A DNA stretch of 64,000 bases from Litorivita sp040371945 (GCF_040371945.1 NZ_BAABWS010000001.1:1674001-1738000), one strand, 5' to 3'; positions 50,524-60,147 are shown, numbered from the stretch's first letter. A program made the numbers and translations. The notes: generated by a model not told the origin, from the letters alone.

Positions 50524-53175
50524 GTGAATACCGCAGCAGTTACGCCAATGATGGCGCAATATCTGGAGATCAAGGAACGGCACAGCGATGCGCTGCTGTT
50601 CTACCGGATGGGTGATTTCTACGAGATGTTTTTCGACGATGCCGTGGCTGCCGCCGAAGCGCTCGACATCGCATTGACCAAACGCGGCAAACATCTGGGC
50701 GAAGATATCGCCATGTGCGGCGTGCCGGTGCATTCCGCCGAAGGTTATCTTTTGTCCCTCATCCGCAAGGGATTTCGGGTCGCCATCGCAGAGCAAATGG
50801 AAGATCCCGCCGAAGCCAAAAAGCGCGGTAGCAAATCCGTCGTCAAACGCGATGTGGTGCGCTTGGTCACGCCCGGCACCTTGACCGAAGAAAGCCTCTT
50901 GGAAGCGCGGCGACACAATTATCTCGCCGCGCTCGCCGTCGTGCGAGACGAGGCCGCTCTGGCTTGGGTCGATATCTCTACCGGCGCATTTCACGCCGCC
51001 GCGCTGCCGCTTATGCGGGTCGGGCCCGAACTTGCACGGCTTATGCCCTCCGAGCTGTTGATCAACGAGGCCGTTGAGGGCGATTTGGCCGAAACAGTCT
51101 CTGAATCGGGCGCGGCCATCACGCCCATCTCTCGCGCATCATTCGATAGCACCAGCGGCGAAAAACGCATTACATCGCTTTTCGGTGTCGGCTCGCTCGA
51201 GGCTTACGGCCAGTTTTCGCGCGCCGAAATCTCGGCAATGGGAGCAATCGTCGATTATCTCGACCTGACCCAAAAAGGCAAACTTCCGCTGCTGCGCCCG
51301 CCCGTGCGCGAAGCCGAAGGCCGAATGATGCAAATCGATGCGGCGACTCGGCGCAATCTGGAGCTGACCCATGCCCTGTCCGGCGGGCGCGCCGGATCGC
51401 TTCTGGCGGCCATTGACCGCACGGTAACATCGGGCGGTGCGCGCCTTCTGGAGCGCAGGTTGTCGTCACCCTCGCGCGTACTCGACACCATCACCGCGCG
51501 CCACGATGCGGTGGGTTTTGCGCTGGAACAGTCTCGTATTTGTGCCGATTTGCGCGATAGTTTGCGCAGGGTTCCCGACCTTGATCGCGCTCTGTCACGG
51601 CTGGCGCTGGACCGCGGCGGCCCGCGCGATCTGGCGTCCATCCGCAACGGGCTTGAACAAGCCGAAATGATTGTCGCCAACCTTACCGGCGCGGCCTTGC
51701 CTCAATTGCTGAACGAGGCCGCGCAGGATTTGACGGGTCACGAGACTCTGATCGATCTGCTCGGGCAGTCCCTGATCGCAGAACCGCCGCTGCTCGCCCG
51801 TGATGGCGGGTTTATCGCCGAAGGCTTTGACGAAGAACTCGACGAATGCCGAAAACTGCGCGACGAGGGCCGCAGCGTGATCGCCCGAATGCAAACCGAA
51901 TATGCCGAGCAAACCGGCATTTCCTCGCTCAAGATCAAACACAACAATGTGCTTGGCTATTTTGTCGAGGTGACTGCCACCCATGCCGACAAAATGCACG
52001 CCGAGCCCCTGTCCTTGAGCTTCAAGCACCGCCAAACGACGGCCAATCAGGTGCGCTTTACCACGCCCGCATTGACCGAGATGGAAACCAAGATTTTGAA
52101 CGCCGGCGGGCGGGCGCTCGAGATCGAAAAGCGTCTCTATTCCGGCCTAAGGGAGGCGGTTTTGGATCAGGCCGCGCTAATCAATGCTACCGCGCGCGCG
52201 CTGTCGGAGTTCGACCTCGCCGCGGCACTGGCCGACCTCGCGCAGGGCGAAAACTGGTGCAGGCCGCAGATGGACGCATCGCGCGATCTGGTGATCGAAG
52301 GCGGGCGTCATCCGGTTGTTGAGCAATCCCTGCGCGCCCAAGGCGGCGCTCCCTTTGTTGCCAATGATGCCGACCTGATCCATGGCGGCGATGGCGCGCA
52401 TATCTGGCTTCTGACCGGCCCGAACATGGCCGGTAAATCGACCTACCTGCGGCAGAACGCTTTGATCGCGCTTCTTGCGCAAATGGGCAGCTTTGTTCCC
52501 GCGCGCAGCGCCCGCATCGGGATGGTCAGCCAGCTTTTCAGCCGCGTCGGCGCATCAGATGATCTGGCGCGAGGGCGCTCGACCTTTATGGTCGAAATGG
52601 TCGAAACCGCCGCAATTTTGAACCAAGCAGACGACCGCGCCCTTGTTATCCTTGATGAGATCGGGCGCGGCACCGCGACTTATGACGGATTGTCGATTGC
52701 ATGGGCGACGCTGGAACACCTGCATGACGCAAACAAATGCCGCGCATTTTTCGCCACGCACTACCACGAGATGACGGCGCTTTCGGCGAAACTGGCGGGC
52801 GTCGAAAATGCGACAGTGACGGTCAAGGAATGGGAGGGCGACGTCATCTTCCTGCACGAAGTGGTCAAAGGCGCGGCGGATCGCAGCTATGGTGTGCAGG
52901 TCGCGAAATTGGCCGGATTGCCCGAAAGCGTCGTCGCGAGGGCGCGCGTGGTTTTGGATGCTCTGGAGAAAGGCGAGCGCGAAGGCGGCGGGGCGAAACG
53001 CGCCGTCATTGATGACCTGCCGCTTTTCTCTGTTGCGCCGCCCCCACCGCCGCCCGCCGCCAAAGGCCCGTCAGAGCTCGAAAAGCGTCTCGCACAGATG
53101 CACCCCGACGAGATGAGCCCGCGCGAGGCGCTGCAAATGCTCTATGAATTGAAAGAGGCAGCAGACGTGGAATAG
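50524..53175 (+). CDS. mutS: DNA mismatch repair protein MutS
   Basis: An 883-residue MutS starting at GTG 50524 (GGGGGACGG upstream). The mismatch-binding domain has RMGDFYEMFFDDA near residue 28, including the phenylalanine that wedges into mispairs. The ATPase has Walker A GPNMAGKSTYLRQ near 632, VILDEIGRGTATYDG as Walker B and THYHEMT. A proline-rich linker precedes the C-terminal dimerisation tail. It recognises mismatches and recruits MutL, not found here. Its stop is part of the TAGAGACT motif seen after several genes. Confidence 0.98.
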   Translation: MNTAAVTPMMAQYLEIKERHSDALLFYRMGDFYEMFFDDAVAAAEALDIALTKRGKHLGEDIAMCGVPVHSAEGYLLSLIRKGFRVAIAEQMEDPAEAKKRGSKSVVKRDVVRLVTPGTLTEESLLEARRHNYLAALAVVRDEAALAWVDISTGAFHAAALPLMRVGPELARLMPSELLINEAVEGDLAETVSESGAAITPISRASFDSTSGEKRITSLFGVGSLEAYGQFSRAEISAMGAIVDYLDLTQKGKLPLLRPPVREAEGRMMQIDAATRRNLELTHALSGGRAGSLLAAIDRTVTSGGARLLERRLSSPSRVLDTITARHDAVGFALEQSRICADLRDSLRRVPDLDRALSRLALDRGGPRDLASIRNGLEQAEMIVANLTGAALPQLLNEAAQDLTGHETLIDLLGQSLIAEPPLLARDGGFIAEGFDEELDECRKLRDEGRSVIARMQTEYAEQTGISSLKIKHNNVLGYFVEVTATHADKMHAEPLSLSFKHRQTTANQVRFTTPALTEMETKILNAGGRALEIEKRLYSGLREAVLDQAALINATARALSEFDLAAALADLAQGENWCRPQMDASRDLVIEGGRHPVVEQSLRAQGGAPFVANDADLIHGGDGAHIWLLTGPNMAGKSTYLRQNALIALLAQMGSFVPARSARIGMVSQLFSRVGASDDLARGRSTFMVEMVETAAILNQADDRALVILDEIGRGTATYDGLSIAWATLEHLHDANKCRAFFATHYHEMTALSAKLAGVENATVTVKEWEGDVIFLHEVVKGAADRSYGVQVAKLAGLPESVVARARVVLDALEKGEREGGGAKRAVIDDLPLFSVAPPPPPPAAKGPSELEKRLAQMHPDEMSPREALQMLYELKEAADVE

Positions 53176-53200
53176 AGACTACCGCGCCCCAAAACAGCCA

Positions 53201-53234
53201 AAACGCCCGCGCCTCATACTGAGAGCGGGCGTTT
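53201..53234. terminator. Terminator between mutS and grpE
   Basis: AAACGCCCGC (53201-53210) and GCGGGCGTTT (53225-53234) form a perfect ten-base stem between convergent genes. Confidence 0.85.
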
Positions 53235-53257
53235 CACGTTGAACATCGTGCGCCGAT

Positions 53258-53818
53258 TTAGGCTGGGGTCGACGACACCCCGACCTGCGCGGGGCGCAGC
53301 AAACGATCATGTAGCATGAACCCTTCGGCTGCGACTTGAATAATGTCGCCCGCTTTGGTGCCAGGAACCGGCGCCTCGAACATCGCCTGATGGATTTGCG
53401 GATCGAAGGCATCGCCCACCACCGGCGAGATCGGCACAATACCGTGCTTTTTGAACACCGAAATCAATTCACGCTGAGTCAACTCTACACCTTCAAGCAA
53501 TGCCGCAGAAACGGCGCGTTGCTCGTCGGTCGCCGCCTCAAGCGCGCGCTTCATATTGTCATAGACCGGCAGCAAGTCGCGGGCCAATTTGGAGCCGCCA
53601 TAATTTTCGGCCTCGCGGCGATCTTTATCCGACCGCTTGCGTGCATTCTCGGCATCGGCCAAGGCGCGCATAAAGCGATTCTTATATTCGTCCCGCTCTG
53701 CGCGCAGCTCGTCAAGTTCAAGCGCCTCATCATCGACTTCTTCCATTTCCTCGGCATAAGCCTCGGCTTCGGCGTCATCAATATCGTCCAGAAAATCGTC
53801 GTTCTTTGGCTCTGCCAT
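53258..53818 (-). CDS. grpE: Nucleotide exchange factor GrpE
   Basis: A 186-residue GrpE. An acidic N-terminus leads to a long coiled coil (RAERDEYKNRFMRALADAEN with RKRSDKDRREAENYG) and the C-terminal beta domain with VGDAFDPQIHQAMFE. It exchanges ADP on DnaK. It lies 11 bases downstream of hrcA; hrcA-grpE pairing is common in alphaproteobacteria. Confidence 0.96.
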   Translation of the reverse strand: MAEPKNDDFLDDIDDAEAEAYAEEMEEVDDEALELDELRAERDEYKNRFMRALADAENARKRSDKDRREAENYGGSKLARDLLPVYDNMKRALEAATDEQRAVSAALLEGVELTQRELISVFKKHGIVPISPVVGDAFDPQIHQAMFEAPVPGTKAGDIIQVAAEGFMLHDRLLRPAQVGVSSTPA

Positions 53819-53829
53819 CTTCTCTACCT

Positions 53830-54894
53830 TTAACCGCGGTCGGAGAGGATCTTTCCAACCAGCTGCGCCGTGTAATCTACAATCGGCACAATCCGTCCAT
53901 AGTTCAGGCGCGTTGGGCCGATAACCCCGACCGCACCGATGATCTTTCGATCAGCGTTCATATATGGACTCACCACCAAAGAGGAACCCGAAAGTGAAAA
54001 AAGTTTGTTCTCGGAACCGATAAAAATGCGCACACCTTCGCCCTCGTCGGTCAATTCGAGGAATTCGGCAATATCGCGTTTGCGTTCTAGGTCGTCGAAG
54101 AGGGTGCGAATGCGCTCGACGTCTTCGTCGCTGCCCTCGCGATCCAAAAGGTTCGACCGCCCCCGCACGATGAGCCGCTCATTGCGTTCGCCCGCATTCT
54201 CCCAAACCGCAAGGCCCGATTCGATCATATCATGCGCCAGTCGGTCGATCTCTTGACGGCGCGCGGCAATCTCCTTGGCAATCACCGGCTGCAAATCGCC
54301 AAGCGTGCGCCCGCCGACGATGGCATTGAGAAAATTCGCCGCCTCGCGCATCGAGCTGGGCGTTTGACCAGGGGGCGGGGAAAACAGCCGGTTTTCGACA
54401 TGACCGTCGGCAAAGACCAAAACCACCAAGGCGCGGTCTTGGGCCAGCGAGACAAATTCAATGTGCCGGATCGGGGCTTCGTGCTTTGGGGTCAAAACCA
54501 AAGACGCCCCATGGGTGACCCCCGACAATGCGGTGCTGACGCGGTCAAGCAATCCGGCGACATCAGAGCGCGTATCCCCCAAGGTCTCGTCAATCTTGCG
54601 TCGGTCATCGCTCTCCAGATCACCCACCTCGAGCAAGCCGTCGACAAACATCCGAAGCCCCTGCTGTGTCGGAACGCGCCCGGCAGAGACATGCGGGCTG
54701 TCCAGCAAACCCAGATACTCGAGGTCTTGCATCACATTGCGGATCGTCGCCGCCGAAACCTTTTCGCTTAAGGTGCGAGTCAATGTCCGGCTGCCGACTG
54801 GCCCGCCGCTTTCAAGATAGCCCTCGACCACGCGGCGAAACACCTCGCGCGAGCGGTCGTTCATTTGATCGAATATGCCCGTTTTGTCCGTCAT
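53830..54894 (-). CDS. hrcA: Heat-inducible transcription repressor HrcA
   Basis: A 354-residue HrcA. The ATG at 54892-54894 follows AGAGGG. The N-terminal winged helix has GGPVGSRTLTRTLSEKVSAA and SAATIRNVMQDLEYLGLL; the C-terminal HrcA domain ends in GPTRLNYGRIVPIVDYTA. It normally represses chaperone operons by binding CIRCE (TTAGCACTC-N9-GAGTGCTAA). I see no CIRCE in the window, including upstream of hrcA and grpE, so its target (probably groESL) lies elsewhere. Confidence 0.96.
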   Translation of the reverse strand: MTDKTGIFDQMNDRSREVFRRVVEGYLESGGPVGSRTLTRTLSEKVSAATIRNVMQDLEYLGLLDSPHVSAGRVPTQQGLRMFVDGLLEVGDLESDDRRKIDETLGDTRSDVAGLLDRVSTALSGVTHGASLVLTPKHEAPIRHIEFVSLAQDRALVVLVFADGHVENRLFSPPPGQTPSSMREAANFLNAIVGGRTLGDLQPVIAKEIAARRQEIDRLAHDMIESGLAVWENAGERNERLIVRGRSNLLDREGSDEDVERIRTLFDDLERKRDIAEFLELTDEGEGVRIFIGSENKLFSLSGSSLVVSPYMNADRKIIGAVGVIGPTRLNYGRIVPIVDYTAQLVGKILSDRG

Positions 54895-55006
54895 ATGGCC
54901 CTCTGTGCTCCCCATCATTAAAGATGACCGTAGCGAAAGGTCAATCGGGGTTGCTTTTGCGCCTTGGCCCCTTGTATCCCCTGCATAACAGCAAAGGGGA
55001 ATAACC

Positions 55007-55723
55007 ATGCGGCCTTCGGGAAGAAACCTAGACCAAATGCGCGACGTGTCCATTGAAACCGGCGTGACCAAACATGCCGAAGGGTCTTGCATGATCCGCA
55101 TGGGCGACACGCATGTGCTTTGCACCGCGACGATCGAAGACCGCGTGCCGCCGTTTATCAAAGGCTCCGGCCTTGGTTGGGTCACCGCCGAATACGGTAT
55201 GTTGCCGCGCTCGACCACCAGCCGGATGCGCCGCGAAGCCGCCGCCGGAAAACAGGGCGGCCGCACTGTCGAAATCCAGCGCCTGATCGGTCGCTCCTTG
55301 CGCGCGGGCGTCGACCGTGTGGCTTTGGGCGAGCGCCAAATCACCGTCGATTGCGACGTGATCCAAGCGGACGGCGGCACCCGCTGCGCGTCGATCACGG
55401 GCGGCTGGGTCGCGCTGCGCCTCGCGGTCAACAAGCTGATGAAAACCGGCGCCGTGATCTCCGATCCTTTGGTCGATCCGGTCGCGGCGGTTTCTTGCGG
55501 CATCTATGCAGGTCAACCCGTGCTCGACCTTGACTATCCCGAAGACAGCGAAGCGGGCGTCGATGGTAATTTCATCATGACCGGCACCAAGAAATTGATC
55601 GAAGTTCAAATGTCTGCCGAAGGATCGACCTATTCGCGCGACCAGATGAACCAACTGATGGATCTCGCGGAAAAAGGCGTGACCGAATTGGTCGCCGCGC
55701 AAAAGGCCGCCGCCAGTGCGTAA
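55007..55723 (+). CDS. rph: Ribonuclease PH
   Basis: A 238-residue RNase PH. MRPSGRNLDQMRDVSIETGV, GSCMIRMGDTHVLCTATIE, RREAAAGKQGGRTVEIQRLI and DCDVIQADGGTRCASITGG are family signatures. It trims the 3' end of tRNA precursors using phosphate. It is divergent from hrcA and overlaps rdgB by eight bases, the first of a four-gene run rph-rdgB-hemW-DUF454. Confidence 0.98.
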   Translation: MRPSGRNLDQMRDVSIETGVTKHAEGSCMIRMGDTHVLCTATIEDRVPPFIKGSGLGWVTAEYGMLPRSTTSRMRREAAAGKQGGRTVEIQRLIGRSLRAGVDRVALGERQITVDCDVIQADGGTRCASITGGWVALRLAVNKLMKTGAVISDPLVDPVAAVSCGIYAGQPVLDLDYPEDSEAGVDGNFIMTGTKKLIEVQMSAEGSTYSRDQMNQLMDLAEKGVTELVAAQKAAASA

Positions 55724-56324
55724 ATTCGACGGCAAAAAGCTCCTCGTTGCGACCCACAACAAGGGCAAGCTGGCGGAGATCATCGATCTGCTGGCGCCCT
55801 TCGGGATAGAGGTCATCGGTGCAGGCGACATGAACCTGCCAGAACCCGAAGAGACCGAAACCACATTCGTCGGCAATGCGCGGATCAAGGCCCACGCCGC
55901 GGCTCAGGCCACCGGCCTTCCGGCCCTCTCCGACGACAGCGGTATCGAAATCGACGCTTTGGACGGCGCACCTGGCGTATATACCGCCGATTGGGCCGAA
56001 ACAGAGACTGGTCGCGATTTCATCATGGCGATGACCAAGACCCACGACAAGCTGCGCGAAACCGGCAAACCCCAACCTTGGACCGGTCGGTTTTGCTCGA
56101 CCTTGGTGCTCGCATGGCCCGATGGGCATGACGAGGTGTTCCCTGGAAAAATGGAAGGCCAAGTCACTTGGCCGATGCGCGGCGATAACGGGCATGGATA
56201 TGACCCGATCTTCATTCCTGATGGCTATGAGGTGACCTTCGCCGAAATGCCCTCTGAGCAAAAGAACCGGATCAGCCATCGCGCCGACGCCTTTGCCAAA
56301 CTTGTCGCGGGCTGTTTTGAGTGA
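55716..56324 (+). CDS. rdgB: Non-canonical purine NTP pyrophosphatase (XTP/dITP diphosphatase)
   Basis: A 202-residue protein that starts at a GTG overlapping the end of rph. LLVATHNKGKLAEI, SDDSGIEIDAL and GDNGHGYDPIFIPDG with SHRADAFAKL are the RdgB/HAM1 signatures. It removes dITP and XTP from the nucleotide pool. It overlaps hemW by eight bases. Confidence 0.95.
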   Translation: MRKFDGKKLLVATHNKGKLAEIIDLLAPFGIEVIGAGDMNLPEPEETETTFVGNARIKAHAAAQATGLPALSDDSGIEIDALDGAPGVYTADWAETETGRDFIMAMTKTHDKLRETGKPQPWTGRFCSTLVLAWPDGHDEVFPGKMEGQVTWPMRGDNGHGYDPIFIPDGYEVTFAEMPSEQKNRISHRADAFAKLVAGCFE

Positions 56325-57474
56325 AGATTGGCGAAACGGGGGCTTTGGCCTCTATTTGCATTGGCCCTTTTGCCAATCGAAATGCCCCTATTGTGACTTC
56401 AACAGCCATGTTTCGCGCGAGATTGATCAATCACGCTGGCTTTCGGCCTACCTGAGGGAAATAGACAGATACGCGGCACAAACCAAAGGCCGCGTATTGA
56501 CCTCGGTCTTTTTTGGCGGCGGCACGCCCAGCCTGATGAACCCCGATAGCGTGGCCGCCATCATCGAGCGCATCAAATCGCATTGGCCCACAGCCAATGA
56601 CTTCGAAATCACCCTCGAAGCCAACCCCGGCTCGGTCGAGGCAGGCCGCTTTGCCGCCTATGCCGAGGGGGGGGTAAGCCGCGTTTCGATGGGAATTCAG
56701 TCTCTAAATAACCGTGATCTGCAAAAATTGGGCCGCTTACATACTGCAGAGGAGGCATATGCCGCCTTTGACATCGCGCGTGCCCACTTTGACCGAATAA
56801 GCTTTGATTTGATCTATGCGCGTCAAGACCAGACCCTGTCAGACTGGCGCAGCGAGCTGTCGCAAGCGTTGCGCCTCGCGGTGGATCACCTTTCGCTCTA
56901 CCAACTGACAATCGAGGAAGGCACCGCATTTGGAGACCGATATGCTCTGGGAAAACTGCGCGGTCTTCCTGCAGATTCGACCGCGGCCGATATGTATAAA
57001 GCCACGCAGGACATCTGCGGCGAAGCCGGTTTAAGCGCATACGAAGTCTCTAACCATGCCAAAGACGGCGCCGCATCGCGCCACAACATGATCTACTGGC
57101 GCTATGGGGATTTCATCGGGATCGGACCCGGGGCACACGGACGGTTGACCGCTGGTGGCGCGCGCTACGCAACAAGCACGGTTCACAATCCTGCAATATG
57201 GCTCGCCCAAGCCGAGGATCACCACGGCGAGCAAGCCCGCAACATCATTGCCCCGCTCGATCAGGCGGGTGAATATTTGATGATGGGTCTGCGCCTCACG
57301 GAAGGCATCGACACAGAGCGCTACGCCGCCCTCGCCGGACAGCCGCTCGACGCGGAAAGCTTGCAGCACCTAGACGAAATCGGCATGATCGAAGCGCAGG
57401 GCACAAACTTGCGAACCACCCGCGAAGGCCGGTTGGTGCTCAACGCAATCCTCGAGAAACTACTGGCGGGCTGA
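56317..57474 (+). CDS. hemW: HemW-type radical SAM haem chaperone (formerly HemN-like)
   Basis: A 385-residue radical SAM protein. The best start is the TTG at 56317, giving MSEDWRNGGFGLYLHWPFCQ, the family N-terminus; no ATG is available nearby. The cluster motif is CQSKCPYCDF (CxxxCxxC). FFGGGTPSLMNP, EANPGSV and SMGIQSLNN follow. HemW binds haem and differs from true coproporphyrinogen oxidase HemN by missing the fourth cysteine. It overlaps rdgB and is followed after three bases by the DUF454 gene. Confidence 0.9.
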   Translation: MSEDWRNGGFGLYLHWPFCQSKCPYCDFNSHVSREIDQSRWLSAYLREIDRYAAQTKGRVLTSVFFGGGTPSLMNPDSVAAIIERIKSHWPTANDFEITLEANPGSVEAGRFAAYAEGGVSRVSMGIQSLNNRDLQKLGRLHTAEEAYAAFDIARAHFDRISFDLIYARQDQTLSDWRSELSQALRLAVDHLSLYQLTIEEGTAFGDRYALGKLRGLPADSTAADMYKATQDICGEAGLSAYEVSNHAKDGAASRHNMIYWRYGDFIGIGPGAHGRLTAGGARYATSTVHNPAIWLAQAEDHHGEQARNIIAPLDQAGEYLMMGLRLTEGIDTERYAALAGQPLDAESLQHLDEIGMIEAQGTNLRTTREGRLVLNAILEKLLAG

Positions 57475-57477
57475 GCA

Positions 57478-57831
57478 ATGCGACTGATTTGGATGATCTG
57501 CGGCCTGCTCAGCTTGGGAACCGGTATCGCAGGCATCATTCTACCGCTGGTTCCGACCGTCCCGCTTTTTCTTCTCGCCGCATTTTGCTTTGCGCGCTCA
57601 TCCGAGCGGCTCCACTTTTGGCTACTCAATCACCCAAAATTCGGCCCGCCAATCCACGATTGGCAGGCACACGGCGCAATCTCGATAGGCGCAAAAAGAT
57701 TGGCCACATTGTCTATTGCGCTGACCTTCGGCCTATCTGTGGTGCTCAAGCTGAAACTTTTAATCCTGTTGATTCAGGCAATTACGCTATGTGCCGTGCT
57801 GGTTTTCATTTGGTCGCGCCCTAGCGCGTAA
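57478..57831 (+). CDS. DUF454 (YbaN-like) inner-membrane protein
   Basis: A 117-residue membrane protein with a first hydrophobic segment pair (RLIWMICGLLSLGTGIAGII and LVPTVPLFLLAAFCFA), the family motif SSERLHFWLLNHPKFGP, and two further hydrophobic stretches at the C-terminus. YbaN/DUF454 proteins are of unknown function. It follows hemW after three bases and overlaps the convergent parB end by 11 bases. Confidence 0.88.
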   Translation: MRLIWMICGLLSLGTGIAGIILPLVPTVPLFLLAAFCFARSSERLHFWLLNHPKFGPPIHDWQAHGAISIGAKRLATLSIALTFGLSVVLKLKLLILLIQAITLCAVLVFIWSRPSA

Positions 57832-58732
57832 AGCTCAGGATGCGGCAAAGCTCGTCCAGCTCCTCCAAGGTTTCATACTTAATCGTAATCTGCCCCGCAT
57901 CCTGACCCGCCTTGTGATCAACACTCACCTTCATTTTCAGCGCGGCCGACAGGTCCCCCTCTAAGGCCCGCGTATCGGCATCCTTTTCTATACGATCCGA
58001 CGGCCCTTTGGCCGCGCGTTCGCCGATCTTTGGAGCACTTTCGCGCTTTGCCAACCGCTCTGTATCACGCACCGAAAGGCCATTCTTGATTACCGTCTTC
58101 GCCAATCCCACTGGATCATCCGAGGTGATCAGCGCACGCGCGTGCCCCGTGGAGAGCGCGCCATCGCGCAAATATTCCAGGACCTCTTCGGGCAATTGCA
58201 AGAGCCGCATAAGGTTCGCAAGATAGCTTCGGCTTTTCCCGAGCGCCTGCGCCAGTTGTTCTTGGGTATGACCGAATTTGTCCATCAACTGACGATAGCC
58301 CATCGCCTCTTCCACCGGGTTGAGGTCGGCGCGCTGGATATTTTCGATGATCGCGATCTCGAGAACTTCGGTATCGTCAAATTCACGCACAAGCACCGGA
58401 ATACGGTGTAGCTGCGCCATCTGCGCCGCGCGCCAACGCCGCTCACCGGCCACGATCTCATACTCGCCGCTGTTATTTGGACGCGGACGCACGATCAGAG
58501 GCTGGATGATACCCTTCTCTTTGATCGAAGCGGCCAGTTCGTCCAGCTGTTCGGGGGTGAAGCTGCGGCGCGGCTGATCAGGATTTGGCACAACCTTCTC
58601 GATTGGGACCATCATATCAGGCGCCTCACGACCACCAGATTGGGTGGTCGCTGTCTGTTCAACCGCTACATCTGCCATCAGGGCCGACAACCCTCGGCCC
58701 AAACCGCGGTTTTTTCTTGTCTTGTCCGTCAT
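57821..58732 (-). CDS. parB: Chromosome partitioning protein ParB
   Basis: A 303-residue ParB. The CTP-binding domain has PNPDQPRRSF and GERRWRAAQMAQL; IENIQRADLNPVEEAMGYR precedes the helix-turn-helix (FGHTQEQLAQALGKSRSYLAN, counted here only as landmarks FGHTQEQLAQ and SRSYLAN). The C-terminal dimerisation domain ends in LDELCRILSF. It binds parS and spreads as a clamp. Two parS copies are at 60115 and 62005. parA lies ten bases upstream. Confidence 0.97.
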   Translation of the reverse strand: MTDKTRKNRGLGRGLSALMADVAVEQTATTQSGGREAPDMMVPIEKVVPNPDQPRRSFTPEQLDELAASIKEKGIIQPLIVRPRPNNSGEYEIVAGERRWRAAQMAQLHRIPVLVREFDDTEVLEIAIIENIQRADLNPVEEAMGYRQLMDKFGHTQEQLAQALGKSRSYLANLMRLLQLPEEVLEYLRDGALSTGHARALITSDDPVGLAKTVIKNGLSVRDTERLAKRESAPKIGERAAKGPSDRIEKDADTRALEGDLSAALKMKVSVDHKAGQDAGQITIKYETLEELDELCRILSFTR

Positions 58733-58742
58733 TGTATCCCCC

Positions 58743-59552
58743 TTACACCGCGACCGCCGCGTGCTGCTCTAGCAACTCGACCGCAAGCGCCCGATACGCC
58801 GCGGCCCCCTTTGAATTCGAATCGTAGCTCAACACCGGAATTGAGTATGACGGCGCCTCACTAACTCGAACATTTCGCGGGATTATTGTTTTGAAAACCA
58901 AATCACCCAAGTTATCCCGAGCATCCATTTCGACCTGTTGTGACAACCGGTTTCGAGAATCATACATCGTCAAGACGACGCCCTCTATGCGCAGCGCTGG
59001 ATTGGCAGCCTCTCGCACCTCTCGAATGGTCAACATCAACTGAGACAACCCTTCCAAGGCAAAAAATTCGCTCTGCAGAGGCACCAAAATGGAATGCGCT
59101 GCGACCATCGCATTTACCGTCAACAAATTGAGCGATGGAGGACAGTCGATCAGAATATAGTCAAAATCGAACGCATCCATGGCCGTTTGGCGCAATGCAT
59201 CATGCAAAAGAAAGCTACGCTTTTCGTTTGATATCAATTCGATATCAGCCGAGCTCAGATCAACCGTCGCAGGAATAATAAAAAGACCTTCGCTGCTTGT
59301 CGGCAGAACCACCTCATCAAGTGGCACATCCTCGAGAAGCAACTCATAGGTCGTGTAATCGCGTGCCTCCGGATCGATCCCAAGGCCGGTAGAGGCATTC
59401 CCCTGCGGATCGAGATCGATCACCAGAACGCGCTTACCTTGCTCGGCCAATGCAGCGCTCAAGTTGATGGTGGTCGTCGTCTTTCCTACGCCACCTTTTT
59501 GATTGGCGACAGCAATAATGCGAGGGCCTGCAGGGCGGGACGGATCAGACAC
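58743..59552 (-). CDS. parA: Chromosome partitioning ATPase ParA
   Basis: A 269-residue deviant Walker A ATPase with NQKGGVGKTTTTINL at the N-terminus, DLDPQGNASTGLG and IDCPPSLNLLTVNA. The start is a GTG at 59550-59552 that overlaps rsmG by eight bases. It forms the gradient along which ParB-parS complexes move. The order mnmE-mnmG-rsmG-parA-parB is conserved near alphaproteobacterial origins. Confidence 0.97.
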   Translation of the reverse strand: MSDPSRPAGPRIIAVANQKGGVGKTTTTINLSAALAEQGKRVLVIDLDPQGNASTGLGIDPEARDYTTYELLLEDVPLDEVVLPTSSEGLFIIPATVDLSSADIELISNEKRSFLLHDALRQTAMDAFDFDYILIDCPPSLNLLTVNAMVAAHSILVPLQSEFFALEGLSQLMLTIREVREAANPALRIEGVVLTMYDSRNRLSQQVEMDARDNLGDLVFKTIIPRNVRVSEAPSYSIPVLSYDSNSKGAAAYRALAVELLEQHAAVAV

Positions 59553-60147
59553 GTTTTATTTCTCCGATTCGCAAGATGACAGCGCCAGCTTCTGTTTTGC
59601 TTGGTATAGCCTCATGTTCAAAATGCCATTGTTCTCGGGCCTCTGCCACCTCTTTTTCCCAACTCCTGCCTTTTGGAAACAAACACAGCCCGGTCGGCGC
59701 AAGGTGACGTTCAGCATGACCCAAAAGCGCCGCCAGGTCAGCAAGAGCGCGCGCCGAAACAAGATCAGCAGATTGTGGTGGCGAAAGCTCGATACGTTGC
59801 GAAATAATCTCTGCTGATGCACCCGTTTCTCGCAGGGCAGAGCGCAAAAATGCGCATTTTCTCTGATCGCTCTCGATCAGGGTCACCTTGTCGAGGCCAA
59901 TCTCATCACGCATGATTGCCAAAACAACACCCGGAAAGCCGCCACCACTTCCCAAGTCCACCAAATGACCCCTCGCTCCCAACGCAATCTGTGCGACTTG
60001 AACAGAATCCCGGATATGGCGCTCCCATAAATTTTCCAATGAGGCCTTGGAAACAAGGTTGATCTTTGGATTCCACTTAATCAAGAGCGTCGCAAAATGC
60101 TCTAACCGCTCAATTGTTTCACGTGAAACATCACTTCCCTCAATCAT
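59545..60147 (-). CDS. rsmG: 16S rRNA (guanine527-N7)-methyltransferase
   Basis: A 200-residue RsmG. LVDLGSGGGFPGVVLAIM is the SAM motif, with IESDQRKCAFLR and SARALADLAALL following. It makes m7G527 in 16S rRNA; loss gives low-level streptomycin resistance in several bacteria. The ATG overlaps the mnmG stop (ATGA). The codons for residues VSRET contain a parS site. Confidence 0.96.
   Translation of the reverse strand: MIEGSDVSRETIERLEHFATLLIKWNPKINLVSKASLENLWERHIRDSVQVAQIALGARGHLVDLGSGGGFPGVVLAIMRDEIGLDKVTLIESDQRKCAFLRSALRETGASAEIISQRIELSPPQSADLVSARALADLAALLGHAERHLAPTGLCLFPKGRSWEKEVAEAREQWHFEHEAIPSKTEAGAVILRIGEIKRV
60115..60130. other. parS centromere site 1
   Basis: TGTTTCACGTGAAACA, a perfect 16-base palindrome identical to the consensus ParB site, lies inside the start of rsmG and encodes residues around VSRET. 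ParB is encoded 1.4 kb away. Confidence 0.95.

Noticed and set aside
53819..55006. Possible CIRCE operator near hrcA and grpE
   Set aside because: No TTAGCACTC-N9-GAGTGCTAA or near match is present upstream of either gene.
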